From Emiliania huxleyi CCMP1516 (taxonomy: Eukaryota; Haptophyta; Isochrysidales; Noelaerhabdaceae), in NCBI RefSeq assembly GCF_000372725.1, contig NW_005199363.1, positions 575,879 to 639,878 on the forward strand: a stretch of DNA of 64,000 bases, given 5' to 3'. Below are positions 9,716 through 19,883 of the stretch, piece after piece (positions within the stretch are counted from its first letter, which is position 1; the number at the start of each line of letters is the position of its first letter). Both the position numbers and the translations under genes were made by a program. The notes under the pieces were generated by a model, which saw only the letters and a list, made by a program, of their open reading frames with translations, was not told where the DNA came from and searched no databases.

Positions 9716-12700
9716 TCACAAGCCAGTCAGTAACCCTGTGGCTGCATCTCTCACGATGGCGGTCCTCGTCGCAGTCGCTCCCCGCTTGCTTCCGCCCATT
9801 ATTGCCGATTTCCCCGCCGCGGGCAAGGCTGTCGCGTCGGAGAAGCCAGCTGCGGATCGATCGGGTAGGTAGGATTGAAACCTCTTCTGCCACCTCTCGT
9901 CGGCCCAATCGAGATTGGCTGCCTTTGAAGTGCCGTACTGTGGCGAGCGTCGGGCAGGAGAGGCCTTCTTCCGAGGGCGAGGCTTGCGCCCCCTCGAGAG
10001 AACAACAGCCTGAGACGAGGCTCTCCGTGCCGGCTCGTTCCGCCCGCGCGATGCCGTCGAAATGGGCATTGCATCGCGAGGCGCGGTGAAGGCGGCAGGC
10101 GGCGTCTTTTGAGACGCGGCGAGCGGTGCAGGCGGCTCGCGTGGGATGCCCCAAGTCATCATGGATGGCAAGGGGTCGCCATCTTCCTCGAGAGCAGACT
10201 CGCAAGGCGGAGGCCCAGCCTTTGCCCGCGTGGGGCTCGTGGGAATATCCTCTGCTCTTCCAGCACGTGCCACCGGGGTTGACGGCACGCCGAGCACTGC
10301 CGCCGCTGGTTCGGTGGAGGCGTCATTTGGAGCTTCGGCGCTCTGAACCTGAGGCTCTGGACTCTGCACCTGAGGTTCTGGGACGCAGCTTGCCTCGATC
10401 ACAGGAGCGCCTGTCGTTGGAGGCGCCGGAGCGGAGCGGTGCGCGGCAAACGCGGCGGGGGGCGGACGATGAGATAATTCTGGCGACGCCGCCTCGCGAG
10501 CCTCGAGCTCCGCTTCGCGAGCGGCGAGCTGCCACTCCTTCTCGCGGTACTTCTCACGCAGCTCCTGCAGCATCTCGCGAGTCGCAAGCTTCGCCTCGCG
10601 CATGGCCAGGGCGGCCGCTTGCTCATGCACAGCCCGAATCTCCTCCAGATCTGGTGCACTCAGCCACGAAAGGTCCTGTGTGCCTAGATGCGGGTGCCCG
10701 TTCGGCGAGGCCGACGCGGCGGGACACGGCGGCTCGAGTCCTGCCGTGATGGGCTCCGGCCCGGGCGCCGTCGGCCTGGCTTCTGCTTCTGATGTGGCAC
10801 GGCTCGGCGCCTGTACCGGAGCAGGAGCCGGTGCCGATATCGATGGCACGAGAAGAAGCACGGGGCCCGTGGCGGACGTCGGCGCCTCGGCAGCGAGAGG
10901 CCGTCGCAATGTCGGACTCGCGCGCAGCCGCCGTTGAATTTTGACGGCTGCTGCGTCAGTGCGGCGAAGCTGGGCTCTGGCGTGTCCTCTGCGGCGCGAT
11001 GTTCGGCGCAAGCAGCCCTGAATCCTCCGGGCAGCCTCCTCATCACTGCACGGGGGCTCAGGCGTCTCGGAGTTTCGTGTGGGGCGAGCACGCATCCAGC
11101 GCTGAATCTTTGCCGCTGCATCGCTCGCTTGCACCCCAACATCCTCCACGGCCCCCGTCAAACGAGAACGAATGACACGCACGGCACGTCGCCCCTTTGC
11201 GACCCAAGATGGATCGAGCAGGAAGCGTGGCACGTACCCTCGGCGCGCCCCAAGCTTCGCCAGCCAGAATCCGGCGGCGGGCAGCACGCCAGGGCGCACA
11301 AGGAGCACGTCGCCCTTGCGGAAGGGCAAGTCACCCGGCGACACTCCCTCAAAGTCGCATGGCGCAACGACCGACACATCTTCAGCGGCAAGGTAGCTGC
11401 GCGGGACCAACCCACCCTCATCAGTGGCCCCGTTTGTGCGCATGGCAAAGACCCAGCCCGGTGGCGTCTCGTCGTCGCCGCTCACGTAGAGCGCCTCGTC
11501 CTGCTCGATCATGAGCTCACGGTCGTCCTCAGCGTTAAAGGACGAGACCGCAATCGCACGGTACCAGCCGTCTGGCATGCCAGGTCTCACCGTCCTGGGG
11601 TTGGCCGGCCAGTCAGGCTCGATTGCAACCGCGGCGAGCGAGCCATACAGCTCCATGGCGGCCAGACTCGGCCAGGGGCCAACCGGCGGCTTCGCCTGAA
11701 GCGCCGCTTGCGCAATCCACATGAGGTCGCCATCGAGCTGCTCGTCGATACCAAGCTCCATGGCGCATAGCTCGAGCTCAGAGGGGGCGACCGCCGCTTG
11801 CTCTGTCTCGGCTGCGATTGTCTCATGCGCCCCACCCGCAGGGCGCAAAAGGGCTTCTGTCTGGGCGAGGATGGTGCGGCTCTTTGCATCCGCCAAGGAC
11901 GGCGTGTCGCCTGATCGCCTGCCGCGGTGGGCGCAATAGCCAGCCCAAATCGTGGCGACCGCCAGCCGCCCCCAAGGACGCCACAACGGATCCAGCACGT
12001 ATCGGGGCACGTAGCCTCGGTGCTGGCCGATCTTTGCGAGCCACCATCCTTGGGCGCCGAGTGCGCTGGGACGCACCGCGAGCACATCACCGGACTTGAA
12101 CGACAGATCTCCGTTCGACACGCCGTCATAGTCGGCGATGGCCTGAACCGCCACATCGGGAACGGCCAAATAGGCGTGGGGAACGAGCCCAACATCCGCG
12201 TGGTCCGCCTCTCGCGCGGCAACGACCCACCCCGCGGGTGCTGCCGGCGGTAGGCCGCGCACTAAGACTCGCTCTCCCACCGCCACGGACATCTCACCAG
12301 CCTCCCCCGTGAGAAACGACGCAATGGCAGTCGCCTCGTAGGAGCCGTCCTGGAGTAGGCGAGTCTCCGGGGTAGACACCGGCCAAGGCGGGGTCATCGC
12401 CACCGTTGCCAGCTCAGCGAAGCGGGAGTGTGTCTTCGCGTCCGGCCAACGGGGCTTGCTGGAGAGCGCGCGCTGGGCCAGCCAAAGCAGGTCGCCATCG
12501 ATGCTGAGATTGATTCCCAAGGCTGCCGAGCACCGGCGCTCAGCGGCGGGGAGCTGCGATCGGTCCCACCCGCCCGCGAGGGCCGCGAGGGCGCTAGCCT
12601 CTGCGGCGTCGCTCAACCCCTTGTGAGCGCGAAAACGCGACCAGATTATGGAGACGGCGAGTCGTCCTTGAGTCCGCCACGTCGGATCGAGCTGGTAGCG

Positions 12701-14776
12701 CGGCACATAGCCCCGGCGGCTGCCAAGCTTGGCCAGCCACCAGCCCTGTGCCACAAGCGCACCGGGTCTCACCAGCAGACGGTCGCCGGTGCGGAAGGGC
12801 AGGTCACCGACTCCCTGCCCGTCAAAGTCGCAATTGGCGTCGACGAAAAAGTCCTCGCTCAGCACATAGCTGGACGGAACGAGGCCTGTTTTGGACGGGT
12901 CCGAGGCGCGCGCAACCATTTGCCAGCCGAATGGAGCGACGGCGTCGCCCGACACGTAGATCTCCTCGCGGGCCGAGCACGACAGCTCTGCCGGGTCGGC
13001 CGAGTCAAAGTCGGCAATCATCTGGGCGCAATACCACCCATTCCGCATCAGTGGAGCTCCATTCTCTGACCACTCGGGGTTCGATGCGATGAAGGCGAGC
13101 GCGCGGAACTTCTCCACAGTGGCTTCGTCCGGCAGTGGCGGCTTCGACTGCAGCGCTCTCTCGGCAATCCAGAGCAGGTCTGGGTCGACGACGAGCTCGA
13201 TCCCGAGCACTGACGCGGCTGCTCGAACGGCGGATATCGGATCGCCAGCCCCGCTGGAGAGCGGCTCGCTAGCCTTGGGGCCGCTGGTGCTGGGCTGTGC
13301 CTGCGACGTAGCAGTGAACGCGGAGACGACCGTCGCCCGCCTCGCAAGGTTGTCGGCCTCCCGCCGGTCGTGCGGGTTGCGGCTGCGATGCCCACGAAAG
13401 CGCGCGCAGATGATTGTCGCGGCGAGGCCGCCCTGGGCCTGGAACGACGGGTCGAGGACGAATCGAGGGACAACGCCTCGGCGGCTGCCAAGCATTGCGA
13501 GCCAGTAGCCGCGTGAAGGCAGAGCCCCTGGCCGCACAAGCAGCTGATCCCCCTCGGAGAAGGGCAGATCGCCGAGCGTGAAGCCTTGCCAGGCGACGGG
13601 AGCTGTCACGATGACATCATCTGGCACGAGGTAGGCACGCGGCACGAGCCCGCGCGATCCGCTCTCGCCGACGGGCGCTGCGGTGCACCAACCGCCCGAG
13701 GAGAGGTCGTTTGCGCTCACGTAGATCCGCTCGTCTGCCGCCACGGAGAGCTCGCGGGGGTCTTGGGCGTCAAAGGGAGCAATGACCGTGGCCCGATACC
13801 ACCCGTTGCCCATGAGCCGCCCTGTGCCGTCCAGATGCCACGCCGGCTCGAGCGCCGCCGCTGCTAGCGCGCGGAAGCGGCCGTCTGCAGCGCCGTCGGG
13901 CCATGGGGGCCGCGCCTGGAGCGCGAGCTGCGGGAGCCACGCGAGGTCGCGGTGGCTCTTGAGGTCGAGGCCGAGCGCGACGGCGCATCTCCGCTCAATG
14001 GCCCGCTGGCGCTGGCGCTGGCGCACGTCCTCCGACGACCCCGCCATGTCAGACGAGGCGTGGCTGAGTGGCTTTGGTCTTGGGAGGCACCGGGCCTGCC
14101 GGCCGCGGTAAAAGGCTGACACCGTCGTCGCAGCGCGCGCTTGCGCCGCGGCCGGCGCGTTCGACCGGTCGCGGTGAAGCCTGTAGCGAGCCCAGATCAG
14201 CGAGACCGCGATCTTCCCTTGGGCTCGCCACGACGGATCGAGCAGGTAGCGCGGCGCGTAGCCCCGCCGCCCGTTGCAGCGCGCAAACCAGTAAGCTCGA
14301 GCTGGCAGCGCACCGGGCCTCACGAGCATCTGGTCGCCCCGGCGAAGGGTGAGGTCTCCCTTGGCGAGGGGGTCAAAGTCGACGCTGCTGCTCACGAGCA
14401 CGTCCCCGGCGACTAGGTAGTTTGCAGGGGCCAGCCCGGCGGTGGACGGGTCCGAGGTGCGGGCAACGTTGGCCCAGCCCGCAGGCGGAAGCAGGTCGCC
14501 GTTCACGAGGACCTCCTCGCCCTGCTGGACGGAGAGCTCTCCCGGCTCCTTGGCCTCAAAGGCCGCGGCGCACACCGCACGGTACCAGCCGTTCCGCAGC
14601 AGCTGGCCCGCGTCGGCGGGGCTCGCCCACTCTGGCACCCGCGCGACGGTCGCGAGGTAGGTGTAGTGATCGAGGGCCGCCTCGGCCGCGTGCGCCTTGT
14701 CGGCGAGCCAGAGCAGGTCCCTGTCCGCCTCGCCGTCGATCCCCAGCCCCTCGGCGATGCTGGCGGGGGTGGCCAT
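9716..14776 (-). CDS. giant scaffold with five paired SH3-type modules, IQ motifs and coiled coil
   Basis: The start at 14776 (MATPASIAEGLGIDGEADRD) gives 1686 aa without an intron. Five modules of about 260-280 residues follow. Each has a helical segment (DLLWLADKALQ-KP), NGWYRAxxxAxFxAxDPxELSV with an SH3-like acidic loop (GEEVLV, DERIYV), GLVPxxYL, a second SH3-like unit (GDLPFxxGDQLLVRPGAL-x-WLAKLGSRRGYVPRY), LDPxW, and a basic IWARYRxHR segment. C-terminal to these are IQ-like calmodulin-binding stretches (AAAKIQRWMRAR, AARRIQGCLRR, AVKIQRRLRA), a proline-rich linker and an Ala/Glu coiled coil near MREAKLATREMLQELREKYR. It is probably a cytoskeletal or signalling adaptor. An in-frame upstream ATG at 14881 exists, but the module-like sequence starts at 14776. 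Confidence 0.78.
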   Translation of the reverse strand: MATPASIAEGLGIDGEADRDLLWLADKAHAAEAALDHYTYLATVARVPEWASPADAGQLLRNGWYRAVCAAAFEAKEPGELSVQQGEEVLVNGDLLPPAGWANVARTSDPSTAGLAPANYLVAGDVLVSSSVDFDPLAKGDLTLRRGDQMLVRPGALPARAYWFARCNGRRGYAPRYLLDPSWRAQGKIAVSLIWARYRLHRDRSNAPAAAQARAATTVSAFYRGRQARCLPRPKPLSHASSDMAGSSEDVRQRQRQRAIERRCAVALGLDLKSHRDLAWLPQLALQARPPWPDGAADGRFRALAAAALEPAWHLDGTGRLMGNGWYRATVIAPFDAQDPRELSVAADERIYVSANDLSSGGWCTAAPVGESGSRGLVPRAYLVPDDVIVTAPVAWQGFTLGDLPFSEGDQLLVRPGALPSRGYWLAMLGSRRGVVPRFVLDPSFQAQGGLAATIICARFRGHRSRNPHDRREADNLARRATVVSAFTATSQAQPSTSGPKASEPLSSGAGDPISAVRAAASVLGIELVVDPDLLWIAERALQSKPPLPDEATVEKFRALAFIASNPEWSENGAPLMRNGWYCAQMIADFDSADPAELSCSAREEIYVSGDAVAPFGWQMVARASDPSKTGLVPSSYVLSEDFFVDANCDFDGQGVGDLPFRTGDRLLVRPGALVAQGWWLAKLGSRRGYVPRYQLDPTWRTQGRLAVSIIWSRFRAHKGLSDAAEASALAALAGGWDRSQLPAAERRCSAALGINLSIDGDLLWLAQRALSSKPRWPDAKTHSRFAELATVAMTPPWPVSTPETRLLQDGSYEATAIASFLTGEAGEMSVAVGERVLVRGLPPAAPAGWVVAAREADHADVGLVPHAYLAVPDVAVQAIADYDGVSNGDLSFKSGDVLAVRPSALGAQGWWLAKIGQHRGYVPRYVLDPLWRPWGRLAVATIWAGYCAHRGRRSGDTPSLADAKSRTILAQTEALLRPAGGAHETIAAETEQAAVAPSELELCAMELGIDEQLDGDLMWIAQAALQAKPPVGPWPSLAAMELYGSLAAVAIEPDWPANPRTVRPGMPDGWYRAIAVSSFNAEDDRELMIEQDEALYVSGDDETPPGWVFAMRTNGATDEGGLVPRSYLAAEDVSVVAPCDFEGVSPGDLPFRKGDVLLVRPGVLPAAGFWLAKLGARRGYVPRFLLDPSWVAKGRRAVRVIRSRLTGAVEDVGVQASDAAAKIQRWMRARPTRNSETPEPPCSDEEAARRIQGCLRRTSRRRGHARAQLRRTDAAAVKIQRRLRASPTLRRPLAAEAPTSATGPVLLLVPSISAPAPAPVQAPSRATSEAEARPTAPGPEPITAGLEPPCPAASASPNGHPHLGTQDLSWLSAPDLEEIRAVHEQAAALAMREAKLATREMLQELREKYREKEWQLAAREAELEAREAASPELSHRPPPAAFAAHRSAPAPPTTGAPVIEASCVPEPQVQSPEPQVQSAEAPNDASTEPAAAVLGVPSTPVARAGRAEDIPTSPTRAKAGPPPCESALEEDGDPLPSMMTWGIPREPPAPLAASQKTPPAAFTAPRDAMPISTASRGRNEPARRASSQAVVLSRGRKPRPRKKASPARRSPQYGTSKAANLDWADERWQKRFQSYLPDRSAAGFSDATALPAAGKSAIMGGSKRGATATRTAIVRDAATGLLTGL

Positions 14777-16871
14777 CGCCTTGGGGTGGGTTGGCGGAGA
14801 ATGAAACGATTGCGAAGGGACGCGCGCAAGTCGGTGTTGGGAAAGAATTCCAGCGAGCGGCGCGCGCGCGTGCGCTGGCACTCACACAGGCAAACCACAA
14901 AAGAACGAGAACCCGCAGAGAGAGAGAGAGAGAGAGTTGTCATCAGAGTGAGACGAGAGCGGACGAGACACGTTAACCCCCCATCCGTAGAGTAAGAAAG
15001 GCCTGCTCTGGGACGTTCGATCCACTCTGATTTCCCCGGCGAGAGTTGTTCATCGCGGGGTTGCCGCCGCCGCAAGCAAGGGGGAGATCGTTTTAAGAAC
15101 CAATAAGGAATCATGTTGGAAGAGGAGTGCAGGCCTGCGTATCCGAACCGCTACCGAACCTCGCGGGTGGCGCGCCGAGTAGACCACAGATTAGCACAGA
15201 CGCGCAACAACACAAGTATTGCTAAAAATCTCCCTCAGACGCGCCGTGCCGCAGTGCGGTACTGAGTAGATGGTCAGCTCGGGGCGCATGAGCCGGACTT
15301 GTGCCTTGTCCGGACCACCCCCAGCCAGTCCTTTCTCTGCGTTCTTTCTCGCACATGGAGTGAGAGGTATCTCGTCTGTCGCCGTCCCATCCATACTGTG
15401 AGAGAGAGAGTCCTCTCTCCATACTGTCACTCCCCTTTCTCCCGGCCGGGGTAGGGCGCGCGCGGGGGCGGCGGATGTGCGGGATGTCTGTGGGCCCGAG
15501 AGCGATATGCCATGTCCGCCTTGCGTTGTTTCATTACACCGAAAGGCTGAAATCAAAGAGATATATTTGCCACTTTCCGCACAAACATGGCACCGAACCA
15601 GCTGAAGCTCTCGACTCGTCGACCGAGCTCTGGACGATGCCGACCTCAAACCACCAGCGCCAGCAACGACGTGCCACGGCTCGCCGCGCCGCTGTTGCGA
15701 CCGACGACGTGCCCGACGCCGTCCCGCGGCCGAAAGGAAGAGGCCCGCGCAACCACTTCTGGGACCCGCGGCCGCCGGGCGTGCGGCGGCACAACGAGTC
15801 GAACGAACCGAACCAGCGCAGAGCGGCGCGTCTCGCGAGCGCCCGCGGCCGCCACGCCGACGCCGTCCGCGGCCGACGGTGGTCGCGAATCAACGCGGCG
15901 CGGTGCAACGAGGCCAAGTCCTTCCAGGCTCCCGCCAGCAGCGCCTCGTGGCGTGGGCTGCACGGCCCTTCGAGACGGCCCGGGGGGCGGTGAGAGACCT
16001 CTCCCGCCGGCATGGCGCACTATATCACCCGTAGAGGCCTCTTTATAGTCGCCTTTTGGCACCTCCTCTCTCCACGCCGCCGATTAGACCTCGCCGCATC
16101 GCATCGCCCCCTTCCCTGCCCCGTCGCCCTCCTGAGCTCTCCCTCCTTCGCTCCAGCCATGCACAGGACCGCTGGACCATTGGCCCGCGTGCCAGGCGTC
16201 CGGGACGGCCGGGTATCGGCTCCGTACTTTGAGCCCTCTTGGGCCACCCTCGCGTCCACCGGCCGGCAGAGCACCGCTTGGGCGACTCAGACGGCCCGCC
16301 CGACCAGCGCGTTCGATCGTGCCGCCCCCACAGCGTCAGTGGCGTGCGTGGGGTGGCAGGCGGCGTCAGCGCAGCCCCTCGTGGGGGTGCCCACCGCTCT
16401 CCTCTCACCGCTCCCCCCCGCCCGTGGCACCCCACACACTCGTCCCTCCTCAGGGGCGCAAGGCGGCACGGCACGTTCAGCGCTTGCCTCGGCCCACCTC
16501 GCCTTCACGCCCGCCACCGCGACCAAGGAGGTGGCCTCGGCGGCCCAGATGAAGCCCGTGCGGCTCGTTTGGGAGCCGCATGCCGTCCCTCTCTCGCCGG
16601 CGCTGCTCACCACGCCCAAGCCTACGCCGAGGAACCCGTCGCGCCCGTCGCTCACGAGCTGGTGGCTCGCATCGACCGAGCCGTCCAGCTTTCTCACGCC
16701 CTGCCCACGATCAAATTCGAGACGACCAACATCCGACCACAAAAAAGGCCCGCGCGTGCTGCGCGGGCCGGCGAGCGACTAGCGAGCCAACCTGCTAGTC
16801 CCTATCATTGAAAGTAGCAGCCCGCGCGGTTTGTCCGCCCGAAAATTTGGTCGCGCGTTCGCCCTCCATGC
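14777..16871. other. 2.1 kb without a confident gene
   Basis: It holds a short GA microsatellite (14918-14936) and GC-rich open frames on both strands. The longest plus frame (16012-16782, 256 aa) has no recognisable domain and is Pro/Ser/Ala-rich. A short phrase RPKGRGPRNHFWD near 15740 looks like a basic DNA-contact segment but stands alone. I see no tRNA or rRNA. Confidence 0.5.
14843..14849 (-). promoter_or_regulatory. AAGAATT motif upstream of the SH3 scaffold gene
   Basis: It lies 67-73 bases before the ATG at 14776. It belongs to the set of AAGAATT/AATTCTT motifs found close to several starts in this window. Confidence 0.3.
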
Positions 16872-19028
16872 ATGTCGGCCGGTGCCGGCCCCTCGACCAT
16901 CCACGTGCCTCCCCTGCCGGACAAGCTTCGGGCCGAGCCACGGCAGGAGGAAATCGGGCCGGGCAGGCCGTACGCGAACGCGGCCGCCTTCAGTGCCGAT
17001 CACGCCCGATGGGAGCAGGAGCGAGACGCCCGCAGGAAGCTGATGGCAGAGCGCCTAAAGGCACAGAAAAAGGTCCATGAGCAGAGCCGAGACCGCACTG
17101 CACGCCAGCGGCCGCCCGACGACGGCGACCGGCGAGAGAAGCAGAGACAGCAGCAGCATAGCTCAGCGCGCTCGCAGTCTTTCAAGACGCCGACAATCCA
17201 ACTCTTCTTTCAGCTGGCCAACCTCACCTGGTTGGTGCTGAATTCCTCGGCCAGCGGAGTCAGGGAGCGTCTTTTGAGTGCGTGGGAGAAGGTGCTCGGG
17301 AGACGGCCGCCCCCGTCAGCGACCATCCAGTACAGCGTACGGGAGCCACCGTCAACGCTCGGCGGCAAGATTCCTGTCGATATGCAGCAGGTTCAGCGGG
17401 AGAATGCGCAACGTATTGTCAAGCTACAGGAGATGGGAGCCAAGAAGGCCGATCTCGATCGGCATTTCATCGACGAGGTATTTATACGAGGCCTCTTTGG
17501 CAGAGGAGCGAGAATGTATCTCGAAGAAGACCACCGGTCGGACGAAATCCGCGTGAGGTGCTACGACGGCCACTGGAAACGGGAGGGATCATTTCTCGAG
17601 TTCACTGGGAGGGGATGCGTCAAGTTCAGCAACGGAGAGTTCCATGACGGGGAGTTCGTCGATGGACATTTGGTGCAGGGAGTTCGGGTGTTTCTCTTGA
17701 ATGGACGAGAGGAGATCGTCAAGGTCAACCGTCGCGATGTTGCATGGAGGACATACATGGAGCAGGGACAGCCAATGATGGCCAGGTTGACAGAGACGAG
17801 TGACCGCATCACTCATGAGTCTGAGGCAATGCAGAACTGGTTTGAAGAGCAACGACGAGTCCCAGGCAGCTATTTCTGCATCATCATGGGGGGAATTCAT
17901 CAACGACCAGGCACCTTGGTCCTCACGGACGACCTCTTGCGTGAGTGGCGGGCCAGTTCGGGGTACCAAACCTTCTGCAAGGAGAACAAATGGCCGTTGC
18001 GGTGTGTGTCAGAAGACGTGTACAGGAGACTCGATGCGGATCTGATCCGAAAGAACAACATTACGTGTGAGGGATTCCCGCAGCTGCCCTTCCAGTTCGC
18101 GTACGACTCGCTTCTGGACCGCATGTGCCGTAGCCATGAGCGGGACTCAGAGCTCAGAGCCATGCTCAGAGGCTGCAGCCACTATTCGTTCACTCGCAAG
18201 GATTTAGAAGAGAGAGAGCAGGCCCGAGAGGAACAGATCGAGGAGCTGAATTCACAAATTGAGGATCTGAGTGCGTCGATACTATCTGACCTGCGACGAG
18301 AAGTCGATGCAATGTCGCCGTACGAGGTGCTAATGAATGCACCACAACCTTGGAGTGAATTTTCACCGGAAGAATGGCTCGACATGCACAGGTTGAGACC
18401 GCAAGAGCATCGGTTGGCTGCGGTGCGTGTTAGGATTGCGGAATTACGGGCTTTGAATTGGAATACGGAATTATCTCAATTGGAAAAGCCACGTACGGAA
18501 TTGGATTCAAGGGCGGCTTTGGAACACGGAATCACGGACTTTGAGATCCGAAGGTCGGAGCGGGGGCTGCGGTGCGTGTCAGAAGACCTCTTCCGATCGC
18601 TCAGTGTTGAAGAGATCAAAGAAGGTGACGTAGCTTGTGACGGATTCCCACAGCTGCCCTACCAATATGCGTACGACGCGCTCCTTCAACGGTTCTTCAA
18701 CGGTCATGCTCGCGTTGCCGAGCTCAAAGAGCTACTCAAAGCGAAAGACGAGAAAGAGTGGAAGAAAAATATGCTCGAACGTTCTATGGAGCATATTTTC
18801 GACCCTCCACAGATTAGGGAGTTGAAGGCTCAGATCCGGTCTGATCTATGTCGAGTGATCAATGCAATGTCGCCGTACGAGGTGCTAATGAATGCACCGT
18901 TCCACGAGACACCCGCCACGAGCGATTTGTTAGATTGCGATCTCAAGTACGACGCAGATACTCTTGAGCACTTCAGCTCACCTTTCGGTTACGAAGGCCC
19001 GGAGTGTTCCTTTACCTCTCTTTTCTGA
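16872..19028 (+). CDS. MORN-like protein with duplicated C-terminal module; AT-richer than neighbours
   Basis: An ATG at 16872 gives 718 aa in one exon. Residues 1-100 are basic and disordered. About 205-265 contain a MORN-like stretch (GRGCVKFSNGEFHDGEFVDG). Two related modules follow: LRCVSEDVYRRL...CEGFPQLPFQFAYD near residue 376 and LRCVSEDLFRSL...CDGFPQLPYQYAYD near 566. Each is followed ~100 residues later by AMSPYEVLMNAP (481 and 666), where 37 nucleotides are identical. A coiled coil (LEEREQAREEQIEELNSQIE) lies between them. Codon use is visibly less GC-biased than in surrounding genes, suggesting a different history such as transfer or a recent newcomer. Function unknown. Confidence 0.72.
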   Translation: MSAGAGPSTIHVPPLPDKLRAEPRQEEIGPGRPYANAAAFSADHARWEQERDARRKLMAERLKAQKKVHEQSRDRTARQRPPDDGDRREKQRQQQHSSARSQSFKTPTIQLFFQLANLTWLVLNSSASGVRERLLSAWEKVLGRRPPPSATIQYSVREPPSTLGGKIPVDMQQVQRENAQRIVKLQEMGAKKADLDRHFIDEVFIRGLFGRGARMYLEEDHRSDEIRVRCYDGHWKREGSFLEFTGRGCVKFSNGEFHDGEFVDGHLVQGVRVFLLNGREEIVKVNRRDVAWRTYMEQGQPMMARLTETSDRITHESEAMQNWFEEQRRVPGSYFCIIMGGIHQRPGTLVLTDDLLREWRASSGYQTFCKENKWPLRCVSEDVYRRLDADLIRKNNITCEGFPQLPFQFAYDSLLDRMCRSHERDSELRAMLRGCSHYSFTRKDLEEREQAREEQIEELNSQIEDLSASILSDLRREVDAMSPYEVLMNAPQPWSEFSPEEWLDMHRLRPQEHRLAAVRVRIAELRALNWNTELSQLEKPRTELDSRAALEHGITDFEIRRSERGLRCVSEDLFRSLSVEEIKEGDVACDGFPQLPYQYAYDALLQRFFNGHARVAELKELLKAKDEKEWKKNMLERSMEHIFDPPQIRELKAQIRSDLCRVINAMSPYEVLMNAPFHETPATSDLLDCDLKYDADTLEHFSSPFGYEGPECSFTSLF

Positions 19029-19883
19029 TTTGACTACTGATCTCTTGATCTATTCTAGACGTGCCACATCACTAGACACGCCACGCCCCCGGGGCGGGTC
19101 CGGCGCCCAAGGGGCGCCGGCCAATTGCTCTAGTAGGAAAATGACGAAAACACTTGACCGTCGCGGCCTTCCGACTCGCGCCTCCGCCTCACTGGCACTA
19201 TTGTAGCCCTGGCCGGTGCGCGTGCGGAGTTGAAGTTCCGGAGTGAAAATTCGAACGCGTTCTCTCCCGGTGACCAAAAAATGTCCACCTCAGAGGCACC
19301 TCCGGAGGCAGGCCGCCGCACGCCGGCGACACAGCTCCAGCTGTCGAACTGACCCGCAGCTCCTCTCAGAGCGGGAACTGTGACGAAAGTTGACTGAGGT
19401 GGTTGTCAGGAATCATCATACGGATCACATGGTGGCTCTTTCATGACGGGAGACCGCCCGACCACTCCTGGGTGGCACTGCCACCGGTGTCGCTCGACGT
19501 CCTGTCGACAGCGTGCCGACAGCGACACAGACCATGTGGGACGCGTCGAGTATCGACCTCTACTGCTTACCCAGCCTTCGAGTGTATCCTGGCTGTGGTC
19601 CCACACCCACTGGTGTCCATCTCAGAGACCGCAGGAGGTCATGAGGGTCGATGGGAGTGCCAACCCCACAATGCCTACTGTAAAAACCCAGCCCAGTAAG
19701 GTGGCCACAACAATTGCATTAGTGGTTCTTACATATCCATAGCGGGACCGGCCACCTCCCTCTTTCTGACGAGTCTATTGTTTCTATTGTTTCACGAGTT
19801 AAACGCGCATACGAAAGCAGACGCCGCATGACTCACGCCCTGCACTAGCAGGCTCATGAGGCACGCTTTATAGCAGGGATGGC
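19029..19883. other. intergenic, nothing recognised
   Basis: Short open frames (for example 19403-19699 plus) lack domains and overlap opposite-strand frames. Composition is similar to the preceding AT-richer gene. No repeats or RNA genes seen. Confidence 0.5.

Noticed and set aside
16872..19028. Giant-virus insertion
   Set aside because: Lower GC and MORN-like sequence alone are not enough. There is no neighbouring viral gene, and the flanks are ordinary host-like DNA.
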